64,000 nt of DNA from Scylla paramamosain. Its lineage: Eukaryota > Arthropoda > Malacostraca > Decapoda > Portunidae. The translations under genes and the position numbers were made by a program. Shown piece by piece: positions 12,811 through 59,699 of this stretch (the first letter of the stretch is position 1; each line of letters starts with the position of its first letter). The notes under the pieces are model-generated. The model saw only the letters and a program-made list of their open reading frames with translations. It did no database searches and was not told where the DNA came from. The DNA is taken from positions 18,712,723-18,776,722 of the forward strand of contig NC_087173.1 in assembly GCF_035594125.1 (NCBI RefSeq). The letters run 5' to 3'.

Positions 12811-13463
12811 GGTGTGTGGGGTTGGTCTGCGAGGGCTGGTCTGAATCTCGTGGTGGTGACGCTACTTGGTGTTGCTATTGGTGTAGATTGTCGGTGGTGG
12901 CTTTGCTTTTCAACACTCACAAGGAGAGGGAAAATATAGAAATACATGCCTTATTTGTGTGTAGCGCCTAACAGTAAGCTTGTGAAGGTCATGTAGGTAA
13001 TTAATTATTCATGTAGGCATATTTCTTCTGTCACATATAAGACGTGGTGACACAAGGCCTACAAGCGGCACTCCCTGGTAGGCTGTGCAGAGAGCTGTGA
13101 CTGCTTCCTCTGTGGTCAGGCCAAAGGTGACCACACTAAGTGAACATTTTGGATAGAATGATTTGTGTAGGTCGTGTTCCTCTTTCAGGCCCCAAGGAAG
13201 ATTGCCGACCTAACCTATCTGCACTTTGGCCCTCCCTGACCCTCCTTCAGGATGACCTAACTTAACCTTGCCAAGTCTTTGCTGTGTTCTGAGTGTTGTA
13301 GAGCACCACAGTGAAGCAAAATAGCAAAGAGGTCCCTGTCATTCCCTGATGTCTATGTTTGAGCCCTATAGCAAACTTTGAACTTTGTCCCTGTCAGTGT
13401 TGGTCTTCACCACGTGTTCCTCCCCTCACGGCCTCACCTGTGACTTCATTGACTCCCTCACAG

Positions 13464-13518
13464 GTGTGCAGGATGAATAAGGTGCCAGTGAGTGTGAGGT
13501 GGTGAAGTTTGACCCAAG
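13464..13518 (+). promoter_or_regulatory. TRRAP 5' leader with a short upstream ORF
   Basis: A pyrimidine-rich acceptor ending CACAG (13,459-13,463) suggests a spliced leader segment starting at 13,464. It holds a 10-codon upstream ORF (ATG 13,473 to TGA 13,505) ahead of the TRRAP ATG at 13,519. An in-frame TGA at 13,510-13,512 rules out an upstream extension of the TRRAP frame within this exon. The actual transcription start is not visible. Confidence 0.4.
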
Positions 13519-46133
<32,615 letters not shown>

Positions 46134-46700
46134 GCATCACCCTCTCTTTGTGTCTAGAGTTTATTTGTACAACAGTGTTGTGATTTTTTAGGATTGCTTA
46201 TTTAATGTATGAACATATGTGGTAGATATTAAAATACAAATTGTAAGATTTGTAAAAATATTTACAAAGGAAGAAAATTTGTGTATTTGTCTTCATTCCA
46301 TTGGGAACAATTTCATCCTAAGTTAAATTGCAGTTTGGTTTTGGACCAAATTTTGGCATGGCAGACCAAATCTAGGCATGGCAGACTGCCAGGCATCACT
46401 GGAGGCAGTGCACCATTCAGGCCACCAGCGTTGCCACTGACACAAAAACTTTAGAGGAGAGATTATTGGAGTGTGTAATCAGAAAGTAGTCTGTATTCTT
46501 TCACAACCAGATTTTATATTTATGTTTTGTAAATGAAGTTTTTATATATACATATGACTAATGCATCTGCGTTTTAATGTAATTTTTTGACCTCTTTTGA
46601 TTTTCTACAATTTTTTGTTTTGATTTATAAATTTTATTTATTTTATTTACTACAATTTTTTGTTTTGATTTATAAATTTTATTTATTTTATTTACTAACT
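46134..46700 (+). terminator. TRRAP: TRRAP 3' UTR region with candidate poly(A) signal
   Basis: ATTAAA at 46,228-46,233 lies 95 bp after the stop codon and is a candidate cleavage signal. Further downstream the region holds a perfect 45-bp tandem duplication (46,606-46,695). The actual 3' end cannot be fixed from sequence. Confidence 0.4.
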
Positions 46701-46929
46701 TTTTTTTTCTCTTTTTTTTTCTTTTGAGCATATTTGTGAGTGTGACTGAGAACTTGAAGCTCAAACAGTAAAACATAGGAAAGACTGAGACCCTTCACAT
46801 ACTACATGCCCCTTAACTACTGCACAGGAGGACAGCTGACTGCTTGCCTCTCTGGAAATCTCTGTGTCTATAGAGTGGCCGTGAACCTCAAGCCGACATC
46901 ACATTGCCACAGAGATAGTGAGCAAAAGT

Positions 46930-46954
46930 GTGTATGTGTGTGTGTGTGTGTGTG
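46930..46954. repeat. (GT)n microsatellite
   Basis: A short GT run read directly, in the intergenic region downstream of TRRAP. Confidence 0.9.
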
Positions 46955-47639
46955 TAGACAATATTGGATAGTATTGAAAATTAGATATCACCACACTAAA
47001 AACAGGAGAGAATGGGTTGTCTAATCAGAAAATGTCCTCATAGAAGCAAACGCACCCAGCCACCCTACTTAACCAGTATATGGTAGGTTGACATCAGCAA
47101 GGGGGTGGCCGTCGTGACACCGCACCCAAACCCCCACACACACAATGAATTGTTCCACATCATGATACATTGCTCTGTATCTCACTAAAGTGCATCCATG
47201 CTCGCCACCTGAAAATATAGCCCAGTCATGTGACACGATTTATCACCGACAGAGAGCAGTTACTGTTTCCCAGTGATGGATGATGGAGGTTAGGGTGAGG
47301 CCCCAGTCTTGCCACATATTGGTGTCACTGCATGCTAAGCTCTTGCTGGGAGGTTAATGGCCGGCTGTCACGAGTTCAGTACGTGATCAGGATCATGCAT
47401 ACACACACATACACATTCATTCTCAGATACTGCCCAAGACCGAATTAAGACCCATCCTTGCCCCTGTATCTTACAGGAAGAGGACAGACCTTCACTGACC
47501 TCTGCATGTGGGTCAGCTGCACAAACATCTTGATCTCTCCTTAACACGACCTGACAGCTGAACTGGCCTATCCATGCTACACTTATAATACAAATTTCAA
47601 ACAGTCAAATAATTCTATCACTCCTATCATAGTCACATA

Positions 47640-47860
47640 CAGTATACTATATGCTCTCCATTCAGTCCTACCATACACAATCAGCTATTCTTCCTTGTTC
47701 CACAGGCCTCCCTCTTGTTTCTAATATTGTCTTCACACAGTCCATTCACCCGATTCATGATCTTCCCTTTAACCTTCCACATCTTACATCCAGTCTACTA
47801 CTCAACAAATGCTCTTCATTCATTCTCTCCACGTGGCCAAACTGGTAACACTTCCTCTGC
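47640..47860 (-). mobile_element. LINE C-terminal fragment, intergenic
   Basis: The minus strand encodes QFGHVERMNEEHLLSSRLDV, a stretch of stops, then MDCVKTILETRGRPVEQGRI. These match the tail of another LINE family. It is frameshifted and inactive. Confidence 0.7.
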
Positions 47861-49500
47861 CCCATCAGCCATCTCTCTTTCATTATTTCACTATAAAATT
47901 ACATTCACCTTCTTGCTATCTACGCTTAGTACCCTCCATCAGCACTATTACTTAACACTGTCACGCTAAAATTTCAAACTTTCACTCACACTTCCAAATT
48001 TCATCTTCGGTACCTTTCTCTCCTCACAGTACGGTCACAGTAAAGATGATTCAGATTCCATTCTCTCTCAGCATTCACTAGATTAATTCCTTTACGTAAC
48101 ATTCACAGTCACCCAATCAGCTCCCTCAAAAAGGGATTGGGGGTAGTCTAGAGAAGGCAAACAATTCAGGGACTGGAGAGCAGAATCACTTCCCTTCCTC
48201 TCTTTGGTTCCTTGTCTTTTCGTTGGGTGTTAATTACATAGGAAGAATCCCAAAATCCCTCGCTCCGTCACTTTTTGTTGCACCTTACGATGCGCAGTGA
48301 ATATGGTGGCAGAATTCTTACTCCCCCACCACAGAGATAACGAAGAAACTGAAAATCATCTCTTGCACTCAATGTCACACACTGCAATTTCAACTTTTTC
48401 AAAATAAGTGAACGCATGAAGTTCGAAAACAGCCAATGGGGGTCAGGAGCACAGATCATTAACAACTATCAAAGCAGCAATGGCGGCGTGGACAGTAATC
48501 GGCATTTTACTTCCTCTTTTACGCGGCAGTGACATGAAGAGCGTGGCGTGCGTGCAGATCATTGGGATGTAGGAAGCGGAGCGAGTGACCAAATTGTTGC
48601 GCGCGGACACGAACACTCTTTTATCTCCGCCAGCATCAGTGGGCAGACAGCGCAAGGACGATGCTCTGTTTTGACATCCCGAGGTGGACCGTGTCTCCTG
48701 GGCTTTGTGCAGGACGTAGTGTATGGAAAGCAAACAAGGAGACGTCTTCATTTGCCTACAAGCTTTGTGTATGTACTCGTATGTATGTGGGTGTGTGTGT
48801 GTGTGTGGATGGATGGCTGTGTGAACACGTGCATGATAGGAACGTCTAGAGGGAGAGTATTAGATGTCTATTCTTACACGTTTCGGCTTCTCATCACTTA
48901 ACAGGCTCTCGTGAAAGTTGTTCAGGTTTTCGGCGATGCTTTCATGACTAGTGTTAGTTTATTAGCACTTATATCATCAGTGAGAAAACAGCCACGATAA
49001 CCTGAGTAATAATTCCGGTGGCCCTCGAAAATACTTCATGAAGCACAAAGGAGTTTAAGAATACGAGCACAAGTGATGACTGTGATCCGCTTCACGTGGT
49101 TTGTATTCTTAATAAAGCCTTCGCCGTATAATCACATCTGCTTATATAAGGTTGTGGTGGAAATCAATGCGGGTTTTCTAGTGCTTTCATGGTTCATTCC
49201 CATCGTTATTATCATCTGCTATCGCTAACAATATTACAAGAACTACTACTACTACTACTACTGCACCACTACCACCACCACCGCCACCACTGCAGTCGCC
49301 CGCCACAACAACAGGCGTCCCATCCCTCAAGGTTAATTAAGGGAAGTAGGAAAAAAAAAAAAAAATCAGATATCTAAGGAGAATGGGAGGGTAGCGGGAG
49401 GAGAAACAGCTCGGGGACAACTGTGGCGCTTCCTCGTTGAGTCACGGTGACGGGACACGTTGCAGGCGAGGTGACGCTATTATTTACCTTTCCATTCAGG
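47861..49500. other. Gene-poor stretch downstream of TRRAP
   Basis: No exon is recognised. A short frame from ATG 48,480 begins MAAWTVIGILLPLLRG, signal-peptide-like, but stops after 30 codons with no good donor. A diverged copy of the 8,535 repeat may lie near 48,960-49,050. A (CTA)n/(CCA)n patch lies at 49,243-49,290. Confidence 0.4.
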
Positions 49501-49510
49501 ATGTCATGTG

Positions 49511-49512
<2 letters not shown>

Positions 49513-49580
<68 letters not shown>
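49513..49580. repeat. (GA)n microsatellite
   Basis: An uninterrupted GA run of about 34 units, read directly. Confidence 0.97.
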
Positions 49581-49582
<2 letters not shown>

Positions 49583-49724
49583 GCGTAACCTATGACGTGC
49601 GGGACTTGCGTAATTTCTAGAGCCGCATTTTGGACCCAATTCCGAAACACTTCTGCGCCGCACCTCCACTACTTTCACTCTAGCTGAAGTGACACCGATT
49701 TTTAAGAGTTTTTTTTTAATGGTT

Positions 49725-49835
49725 CTAGTAACAGATTAAGATTTCTACGTAATCAACAGAAGAAACACTCTCGAGAACCTGGGTAATCATCTGTGTTACC
49801 TTTGAAAACAGTCGTGGTGAGCAAGCGAAACGCGT
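49725..49835 (-). repeat. Dispersed repeat, inverted copy of the 8,535 family
   Basis: CTCGAGAACCTGGGTAATCA and CCTTTGAAAACAGTCGTGG are the reverse complement of the core found at 8,535-8,830. Confidence 0.75.
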
Positions 49836-49872
49836 GGATCTCCCATCAAGGCTTGAATGCTCATGGGTGAAC

Positions 49873-50160
49873 GTAAGAAAATAATAACATAAGAAAATAT
49901 GAGAAGCTACAAGAAACCATTAGGCCTACACGTGGCACTCCCTGTGTAAAACATACCTACCTATTTCCACCTATTATCCCCATCCATCAATTTGTCTAAT
50001 CTTCTTTTAAAGCTTCCTAACGACTCAGCACCAACAACCTCATTACCGAGTCGCTTCTATTCATCCATCACTCTATTTGAGAGCCATTTCCTTTCTATTT
50101 CTTTTTTAAATAAAATTTTTCAAGTTTGAACCCATTATTTCTAGTCCTATCCTGATGATG
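49873..50160 (-). mobile_element. LINE 3' end, antisense copy (longest clean one)
   Basis: Begins with AACATAAGAAAATATGAGAA and the 3' core AAGCTACAAGAAACCATTAG. On the minus strand it encodes RRLDKLMDGDNRWK then a stop, followed by the 3' UTR. It extends into upstream ORF sequence that ends near CCTATCCTGATGATGAG. Same family as 60-950. Confidence 0.82.
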
Positions 50161-50502
50161 AGGCGTTAGTCATGTGATGGTGGGAGAAACGTAATCAGGG
50201 GAAGATGGAAAGTGGATGGAGGCGAAAGTAGGAAAAGACGGTGGAGGCAAATTAGCGTGGTGCAAGGTGGATGAGCCGCTAGTTATTTGACAGAGGAAGG
50301 AATGCGTCACGGGGCTCATCGTCACGAGACACCACAGGCCCTGCTGGTCACTGTGACTGGCATACGCGTCTTGCATCATTTCCGGTTTCCCTGTACGCCA
50401 AACCCTTCCGCAGAGTGAACGCGTCAACGCCCACCGATGACAGCGGCGGTGACGGCGGACGTCCCACCCCCTGACAAGGCTCAGCTAAGGACAGTGCCAA
50501 TC

Positions 50503-50507
<5 letters not shown>

Positions 50508-50582
<75 letters not shown>
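50508..50582. repeat. (CT)n microsatellite
   Basis: A CT run of about 38 units, read directly. Confidence 0.97.
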
Positions 50583-52336
<1,754 letters not shown>

Positions 52337-52962
52337 GCTTAAATGGAGGAGATAGGGAAGGGGTATGAGAAATGTAGAAACAAGGAAGGAGTGGGAATGG
52401 GGAGGCAGACATGGAGTGGGCTGAGAGGGGAGGTGTGGCTTAACTGACACGACTTCTGGCCTGTGATATTTATCTATTAAAATCCCTTGAGTTGACATGT
52501 GGCTTTAACTAGAAATAAGGATAGGAAGGCAACTTCATCAAACTGGAAGCCGTCTGTACATATACATAAAAAGTAGGTTAATTTCCTGTACAGTACAAGT
52601 TAACACAGGCTTTGTTCAACCGGACCAACCTGTACCAACATGACCTAAACAAGTGTCTGTCCTTCAGATAACATTTCATACCTTCTGTTTCACTCCAGGT
52701 TACTTTTTAATTGCTTATCTAAATTGATTTACATATAAATATGAGGAATAAACAAAAATAAACAAAATAAAACCCGCAAAAAACAATAAAACCCCAAAAA
52801 ACAATAAAACCCCGAAAAGCCCTGTGAGTTTGGCTTTTTTTTTTTAACTGGGTTTTCCCCACCCTACCCCCGCCCATCCTATCTTGCCCAGCGCGGGAGC
52901 TCAGCGGAAACTGTCAGATCACTACCAGGAAGCGTTCAAATCCCACCTAGACCAAGGTTAGA

Positions 52963-53020
52963 ACATAAGAACATAAGGGAAGCTGCAAAAAGCCATCAGG
53001 CCTACACGTGGCATTCCCAG
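52963..53020 (-). mobile_element. LINE 3' terminus, truncated antisense copy
   Basis: Reads GAACATAAGAACATAAGGGA, AGCTGCAAAAAGCCATCAGG and CCTACACGTGGCATTCCC, then leaves the element. It shows two clean copies of the 8-bp terminal unit. Confidence 0.85.
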
Positions 53021-53299
53021 TGGCTTAGTGTGGCCATTGAGCTCCTCTCAATACGTATCATACACCATACTGTTACTATAATAATACCATACGTAAGCTT
53101 ATCTCTGGAGAACTTGTCTCTCGCTTCCTTAAATGTCGAGTCACAGAGCAAGGCCACGGGAGCTGGTATACGCCTCGTACGTGTCACTGCTTCAAAGGTG
53201 GTAAAAACGTCCGGCGTGAGCTTAGAGGCCCGGATTCTTAACACTCCGGCGTCTTGTCTCCACTGCTTAGTCTCCCTTACTTGCAACAGGGTCTAATGC

Positions 53300-53440
53300 A
53301 AGTTTAAATGGCTTTCTGGAGTGTTTTTTTTTTTTTTTTTTATTCTAGAGAGAGATTTACAAGGATCTTATACTATCAATGGGAAAATACTCTTGAGAGC
53401 CCAACTAGTCATCTCTGGCCTTTGAAAGCAGTCGTGATTA
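53300..53440 (-). repeat. Dispersed repeat, inverted copy of the 8,535 family
   Basis: ACTCTTGAGAGCCCAACTAG then TCATCTCTGGCCTTTGAAAG and CAGTCGTGATTAGAGAGCAC are the reverse complement of the 8,535-8,830 unit, with a T-run insertion at its far end. Confidence 0.75.
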
Positions 53441-53727
53441 GAGAGCACAGCGTTTATGAATGAGTATTCGTTGTGGTCAAGCATCTGTCTAATGGATACA
53501 TTGTACCCTGCACTTCAGACACGTTGAATGAAAGTCAACACACTGTCACTCCTATGTTACTGACTCCATCGTTTGAGTGTCTCCGAGTAAGGCTCCTTCA
53601 GACGCGGCGTGCTGCTCTGTGGTTTAATGGCAATGCTTCAGCGGCGCCACTCACGCACGTCGGTGTTGATGCTAACTCGCGTTTGGGGATCTACTTGAGG
53701 TAATGTTGGATCCAGCGTTAGCAGCGG

Positions 53728-53784
53728 TACAGTCGCGCCACGTACTGTATGCGGTGCTAAGACGGTGGCGCGACTGTAGCACCG
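53728..53784. repeat. Overlapping inverted repeats (hairpin cluster)
   Basis: TACAGTCGCGCCAC (53,728-53,741) is perfectly complementary to GTGGCGCGACTGTA (53,765-53,778) across a 23-nt loop. A second pair, CGGTGCTA (53,752-53,759) and TAGCACCG (53,777-53,784), overlaps it, so the two stems compete. Confidence 0.85.
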
Positions 53785-54114
53785 TGTAGAAGCTAAAACT
53801 GAATATTTGGTGTGTGACGAACAGCGCTACTTTTCGTCGCGGTGAAAGCAACTATACTCAAATAGCGCCACTACTTGTTCAGGTGAAAGGCTCCACTAAC
53901 TCCAGTATTTGCAAGCGGTTGTGCTGGTGAGTCGCTTCAAGTGGCCCCGTGTAGTAGGGGTGAAGTTCACTTATCGAGGCAGGGAGGAAGGGAGGGAGGG
54001 GGTAAGGGATGAACGCTATGCTGGTGAGCGGAGTCATGGTGGGCAGTGGGCACCAACACAACACCGTGTGCCATCCCTCATTAGCTCCACCACTGCCCAC
54101 CATACTCCACACCT

Positions 54115-54235
54115 TCCTTGTCCCACCCAACACCTCCCCATCCCACTCCGCACCTCCCCATTCCACTCCGCACATCCCCATCCCACTCAAAACCTCCCTA
54201 TCCCAACCCACAGCTCCCCATCCCGCCCCACAGCT
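54115..54235. repeat. C-rich minisatellite, about 20-bp unit
   Basis: About six units resemble CACCTCCCCATCCCACTCCG. The encoded frames are Pro/His-rich artefacts. Confidence 0.85.
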
Positions 54236-54572
54236 TACCCACCGCGCCCTTCACGGTGAACAGATACCAGTAAGGTCGAGGCGAGGCCAGCACACACCTT
54301 GGGAAGGGACCCAGTGGACACGGAAACCAAACGTCGCCTGGGTTGCATAACGAAGGGACACACACCGCCTGTCTTCGCGGTGCGTCACACACCAAAACCG
54401 CACCACATCACCGCATCGCCGCATCCCGCGTGACGCAACACCGCCGCAGCTAAACCACTAACAAAAAAACATTCCTAGTCACAGAGGAATGATGATGGCC
54501 TACGGATGGCAAGCAATGTAACAAGTATGAGGAGTTTGCGAGTACTTAAAGACTAATGCCGTTTCTAAGTGT

Positions 54573-54684
<112 letters not shown>

Positions 54685-54899
54685 CCATTTTGAGCTGATT
54701 TCAAGTAGTTTATTTCAACATTCGTGAGTGTGCGAGGAACGGGGCCAAGTACTACAAGTCATCGTAATTCTGACGGAAGCACCAGTGTTTCATAATCATA
54801 ATCAACGTGGTGAGCTTGATTTTTTTTTTATTTTATTTTACTTCAATACAAAGAAAGTACACCAACTTAAAGCCTTCTGATTACCAAGTATTATCACCA

Positions 54900-55085
54900 C
54901 CACCACCAATACTACTACTACTACTACTACTACTACTAGTATTCCTACATCACGCTTGTCTGTCATCGGCACACACTTCCCCTTACACAAAGTTCGCGTG
55001 ATTCATTTTGTCCTTCCATAAACTCATTCTTCCATTTATGCCCTCCACCAGAGTTTTTATTATTATTATTATTATTATTTACTTA
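54900..55085. repeat. (CTA)n and (TTA)n microsatellites
   Basis: (ACC)n/(CTA)n lies near 54,894-54,940 and (TTA)n near 55,056-55,080. Confidence 0.85.
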
Positions 55086-55575
55086 TTATTTTTTTTTCCA
55101 GTGGGTGTCCATACAAGGACCAGCTTTTTATGAATCCCTAACGAGACACGAGACAATGCAAATTCAGGGTTAAAAAAAAAATGCCACTGACAATAAAATA
55201 ATGGATCAGTACAAACTTTTGGCACACGCAGTTCTACATTTATTCGTTAAAATGATACATGTTCGCTGAGGTGAAGTAAATATCGTAGTGTCATTACCAG
55301 AGTTAACTGAAATATACGCATGATATAAAGGAAGTGTCACAGAGGCGAATATCACGTTCGTCATTGCTGCAAGACATACTGCCACTGTGATGCTCAGTTG
55401 TTTCACCACGAAGGCATCTTGCATTGCTCTGCTGTGCTTTCTGTACAAATTTCTGTACAAATCCCCGATCTTCCTCCAGTTCGGGTAAAATTAACAAAAG
55501 TTGCCAAATAAGATTAGGTTACAAGAGAAATTCTATCCTTTCTTTACCAGCGTAACAAAAAACGATAAAAACGGA

Positions 55576-55960
55576 GATTGATTAGAGAGTTTTGATGATC
55601 TGAGAAAGTATAATGAATGATACAAACAACAATGAAAACGGATATTAATGAAACAGCTACGATGACCTGGCGACGATGAGGATAATGAATTATTCCAACG
55701 ATTAAAAAAAAGAAAAAAAAGATTAATGAAACAATTACGATGATCTGGCGAAGAAGATGAGATGGAGGACAATGAATTATGTAAACAACGATGAAGACCA
55801 ATCAAACTGAAATGATGGCCTGACGAGAGAGAATAAATCATACACAAAAACGATAAAAATTAAGGTGAATTAAACCACTAATATAATCAGACAGGGAAGA
55901 ACAGAATAAACTATAAAGACAATGATAAAAATAAAGATGAACTAAATAATAAGAATAATG
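55576..55960. repeat. Decayed tandem array, about 65-78-bp unit, about six units
   Basis: Units opening ATTAATGAAAC--TACGATGA and containing GATAATGAATTAT--AAACGAT recur at about 55,576, 55,645, 55,723, 55,801, 55,866 and 55,936. A lone similar unit is at 59,370-59,405. Confidence 0.7.
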
Positions 55961-57460
55961 AATAAGAAGAGAAGAAAGTAAATAAACGATAAAGATAGAT
56001 AAATAAATAAATGAATAAAACAAAAGGTGATAATGACAATAAAACAAATAAACAAATAAATTAAATCAATAAAAATCGATATTATAATGTGAACTTTTAA
56101 ATGAGGTGTGACAAGAGACAAAAGAGCGAGATTATAATGTGATTTTTTTTTAACGGTGAGTGACTTTCTTGTTCTTTTAACCTTTTCACTGCGAACAAAA
56201 CAATTAGCAGCACCAGAAGCAATGCGTTAAGTCTTTATAAGCATCTATAAGGAAGTTAGCGATGAAGAAACAATATATTTTGCAATTTCTTCCCAGTTTA
56301 AAGATTGGATGCGGCTGTGTAACAAGTAAAGATGTCTCAAAGTGACTGGTAATTAGGGAAAGGTGTACCAAGTGGCAGTTAAAGGGTTAAGGAGTCTGGC
56401 TAAGGAAAATAAAAATGGGGTATTCAATATGGCGATATGACAATATAGGGATGAAAAAAAAATAAATAAATAAAAAGATCGTCAGTTAATTTAGATTCAG
56501 AAATATTTTGATACGTTTAAACTAATATGAAATTATGAAACTAATCCAACTCTTCTAAAAAAAAAAAAAGAAAATGAAAAATCAGGCAAGAGCCATATTG
56601 TGAATGATAAAAAAAGAGAAGTAACTACGCCCACTTCCTCCACCTCCTCCCTCAAGCCACGCTCAACTACCTACCTTGAAAGAAGAGCGAGTGGAGCATA
56701 ATGTGGATCGTGAAAAATGAAAGAAAATAACCGCTAAATTACCGTAACTGCCACTTCCTCCCTATCCATCTTAACAACATGAATAAATAAAACGGAACGG
56801 ATACTAATGTGAAAAAAAAAGAAAATACGAAAAACAAATGAAAGAAAAGATAAATAATCATGTGAATAGAGAAGAAGACAACTGGAAATAAAATAGACAG
56901 GATCAGAACTTGAATACCGAAAAAAAAAATATTAAAGTAAATATATGCATAAATAAGAAGACGATGCGTGAATACTGGGGGAAAAAAAAAGCATGACTAA
57001 AGGAAAAAAAATATAAAAGGTGAAGAAAAGGACAAAATCAGGATAAAAACGTGAATATAGAAAAAAATGAAAATAAATAAATACATAAATAAAAAGAAAA
57101 GTGGCTATGAATAATGCAAAAGAAAATGCAAAAATAGAGAGAAAAAAAGGGAAAGGAGAAGGAATCAAGATCATAACGTGAAAACTTTAAAGAAAGAAAA
57201 AATGGAAAGGCAAGTGACAAAAATAAACACAAAAAAGAAAGAAAGGAATCATGACGTGATAGAAAAAAAAAAATAAAAAAAAAAATGGATGTGGGAATAT
57301 AATCAAAATCATAACGAAAAAAAAGACAAATGATAAAAATAAACACGAATAAAGGGAAGGAATCATGACGACGAGAATGAAATAAATAAAATAAATAAAT
57401 AAAACTAAAAAAGAAAAAAGTTAGAGGAGAGAAAGAAATAAAGAAGGAGGGGAACTAACA
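55961..57460. other. A-rich gene-free region with further degenerate repeats
   Basis: Strongly A-rich on the + strand. From 57,165 to 57,375, units with AATCAT(G/A)ACG and GA-AAAAATAAACAC recur about every 80 bp. No coding exon is recognised; minus-strand frames are Phe/Ser/Ile low complexity. Confidence 0.6.
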
Positions 57461-57807
57461 AATGATGACGATTTACAACCTCCACTTCCTTCATCTTTCC
57501 TTCACGGTCCTTCATTCATCGCTACTCACGGGAACCCAACCTTGCAGTGTCCTCCAGTCCTCCAGTGTCCTCCATAGTGTCTTCTAGGCGGCGACCGTGA
57601 TCCCTCCACCACCACTACCACCACCACCACCACCACCACTCCTCGTCCCCAGTAGAGCGTATCTGAAAAGGAAAATAATAATCTCGTATGAAAAAAAAAA
57701 AAATTAAATGCTGTGGCTCATTTTAAATTCATTCAAGTTCTGTGATTTTTTTTCTTTTCTTTTAGTTTGTGCGTAAGTATCAAATGTTAAGCGTTGCTGA
57801 GTCATTT

Positions 57808-57937
<130 letters not shown>

Positions 57938-58489
57938 CAGGCTAGTTTACGACAAATACTTGTGACTCACCCTTCTGGAATTGAAATAGCTCGTGTAAGG
58001 AGAGGCTGGAGGTGCCTTCTGGTCTTCCACCTCCCCCCACCACCTCTATATAATTAAAGCAACACTTCTTAACCTTTCCGCCCTCAGCACCCCCATGCAG
58101 TCAGGTCCAGGCAGTCCAGCACACTACCCTGACATGCACCACGAAGCTTACTAACGCAGAATTAAAGTGTGAAATGTTCCCACAAATTTAAAGATACAGT
58201 TTAGTGCTACAATGCATTAAGAAAAGTAAGGTTAAAGTTTATCAAAAGTACACTTGTGAGAGAAATTTTGATATTTTTGTATCTCTTGCAAGGAACACTG
58301 ACTTTGTACTGAAAAAGAAGAACAAGAACAAGAACAAGAACAAGAAGTACTGAAGTAGTAGTACTGAAGAAGAAGAGAAAAAAGAAAAAAAAAGGAGAGG
58401 AGGAGGAAGGAAAAAAAGCAGCATTACCCAACACTCTTTAAAATCTATTTCAACACCGCAGATTAAGAAACATTTCTCTAGACCCACTC

Positions 58490-58690
58490 CTTCCCATGCT
58501 CCTCCAAAGTAAAGACCCATTCCCCACCATAACCCCGTAAAATAAAGACCCACTCACTCCATAACCCCCACAAAAGCAGATCCATACTCCATATCCCCAC
58601 CAAAATAGACCCCACTTTCCTCCACAATCCCCTAAAATAAAGACCCACCCACATATACCCCCAAAATAAAGACCACATCCCTTATCCTCC
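58490..58690. repeat. Minisatellite, about 35-40-bp unit
   Basis: Units containing ATAACCCC--AAAATAAAGACCCACTC recur five or six times with indels. Minus-strand Trp/Gly-rich frames across it are artefacts. Confidence 0.75.
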
Positions 58691-58975
58691 TGAATATAGA
58701 CGAAAATAAAGCAAATGAACTAGTAATATGGTGAAATTGTGGGAAAAAAATGAACACTTGGAGGTGGAGTGTCTTGTCCTTGAGCTCATACTCGGAAAAT
58801 AGAACTGGTTATTGATATGAATGTCGAAATGCGTGAACGTTTTCCTCGCCTCGCCAAGAAACCTAGGGAAGTAAACTGGCTGACTTACCGGATACCCATT
58901 TTTTTTTATTTTATTTTTGTGTGTGGTTAAGTCAGAGGGCTCGCTTGTTTGCTCGCTCGCTTGCTTGCTTGCTCG

Positions 58976-58978
<3 letters not shown>

Positions 58979-59040
<62 letters not shown>
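58979..59040. repeat. (CT)n microsatellite
   Basis: A CT run of about 31 units, preceded by a (GCTC/GCTT)n patch at 58,942-58,974. Confidence 0.97.
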
Positions 59041-59043
<3 letters not shown>

Positions 59044-59201
59044 CATACCTTTGTCCTGCCTCTCTCACGCTGAAGAAAGAAAAAGTGCTAGTTTTTATCC
59101 TATCATATTGCTCACGTCTTGCACTTCATACGAAAAAAAAAATAATGTACACCATCATTACTTAACATCGAATAGAATTCACGGAATACGCATTGCCTAA
59201 C

Positions 59202-59255
59202 ACAGTGGTTCTCATTTTTTTCCTTTCACGTGATCTCAGCCATGCACCTCCAGCC
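59202..59255 (+). mobile_element. Possible solo terminal repeat of a hAT-type element
   Basis: CAGTGGTTCTCATTTTTTTC followed by CACGTGATCTCAGCCATGCA resembles the ends of hAT elements. A more diverged relative (TTCTTAACCTTTCCGCCCTC) lies at 58,067. No matching opposite end was found. Confidence 0.3.
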
Positions 59256-59699
59256 ATGACAAGACCTTGCATACTCTTCCTTATACACAATATTTGTAAT
59301 CCGATCACTGACTGCTGGCTGTGACGGTAATGGCCAACTACAGTTAATATCCGTGTTGAGAAATGCAAGAAGAAGGATAATGAATGATATAAATAACGAT
59401 AAAAAATGTAAGGCTGCGAGAAAAGTAAACATGTATAAACGTAAGCACATACATTAAAATCAACAACTAGGAGTGCACTGCTGTGTGTCTGATGCAGGAC
59501 TGGCGATCACGACAACTGCATTACGATTACAATGAAGTACCGCAGAGCAATGTCACTACCAGCAGCGTAAACACACCAACAATATGAATACACACTGGAG
59601 GGATCTCTCAAGCACTGCAACACACGGGGGCCAGTTACTCATGATAGTAAGTCACCACTCCAGCTCACATGCAGCCCTCGCCGCGTCAGTGTTGATATT

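Noticed and set aside
48480..48572. Short signal-peptide-like frame (MAAWTVIGILLPLLRG...)
   Set aside because: It stops after 30 codons and has no credible donor before the stop.
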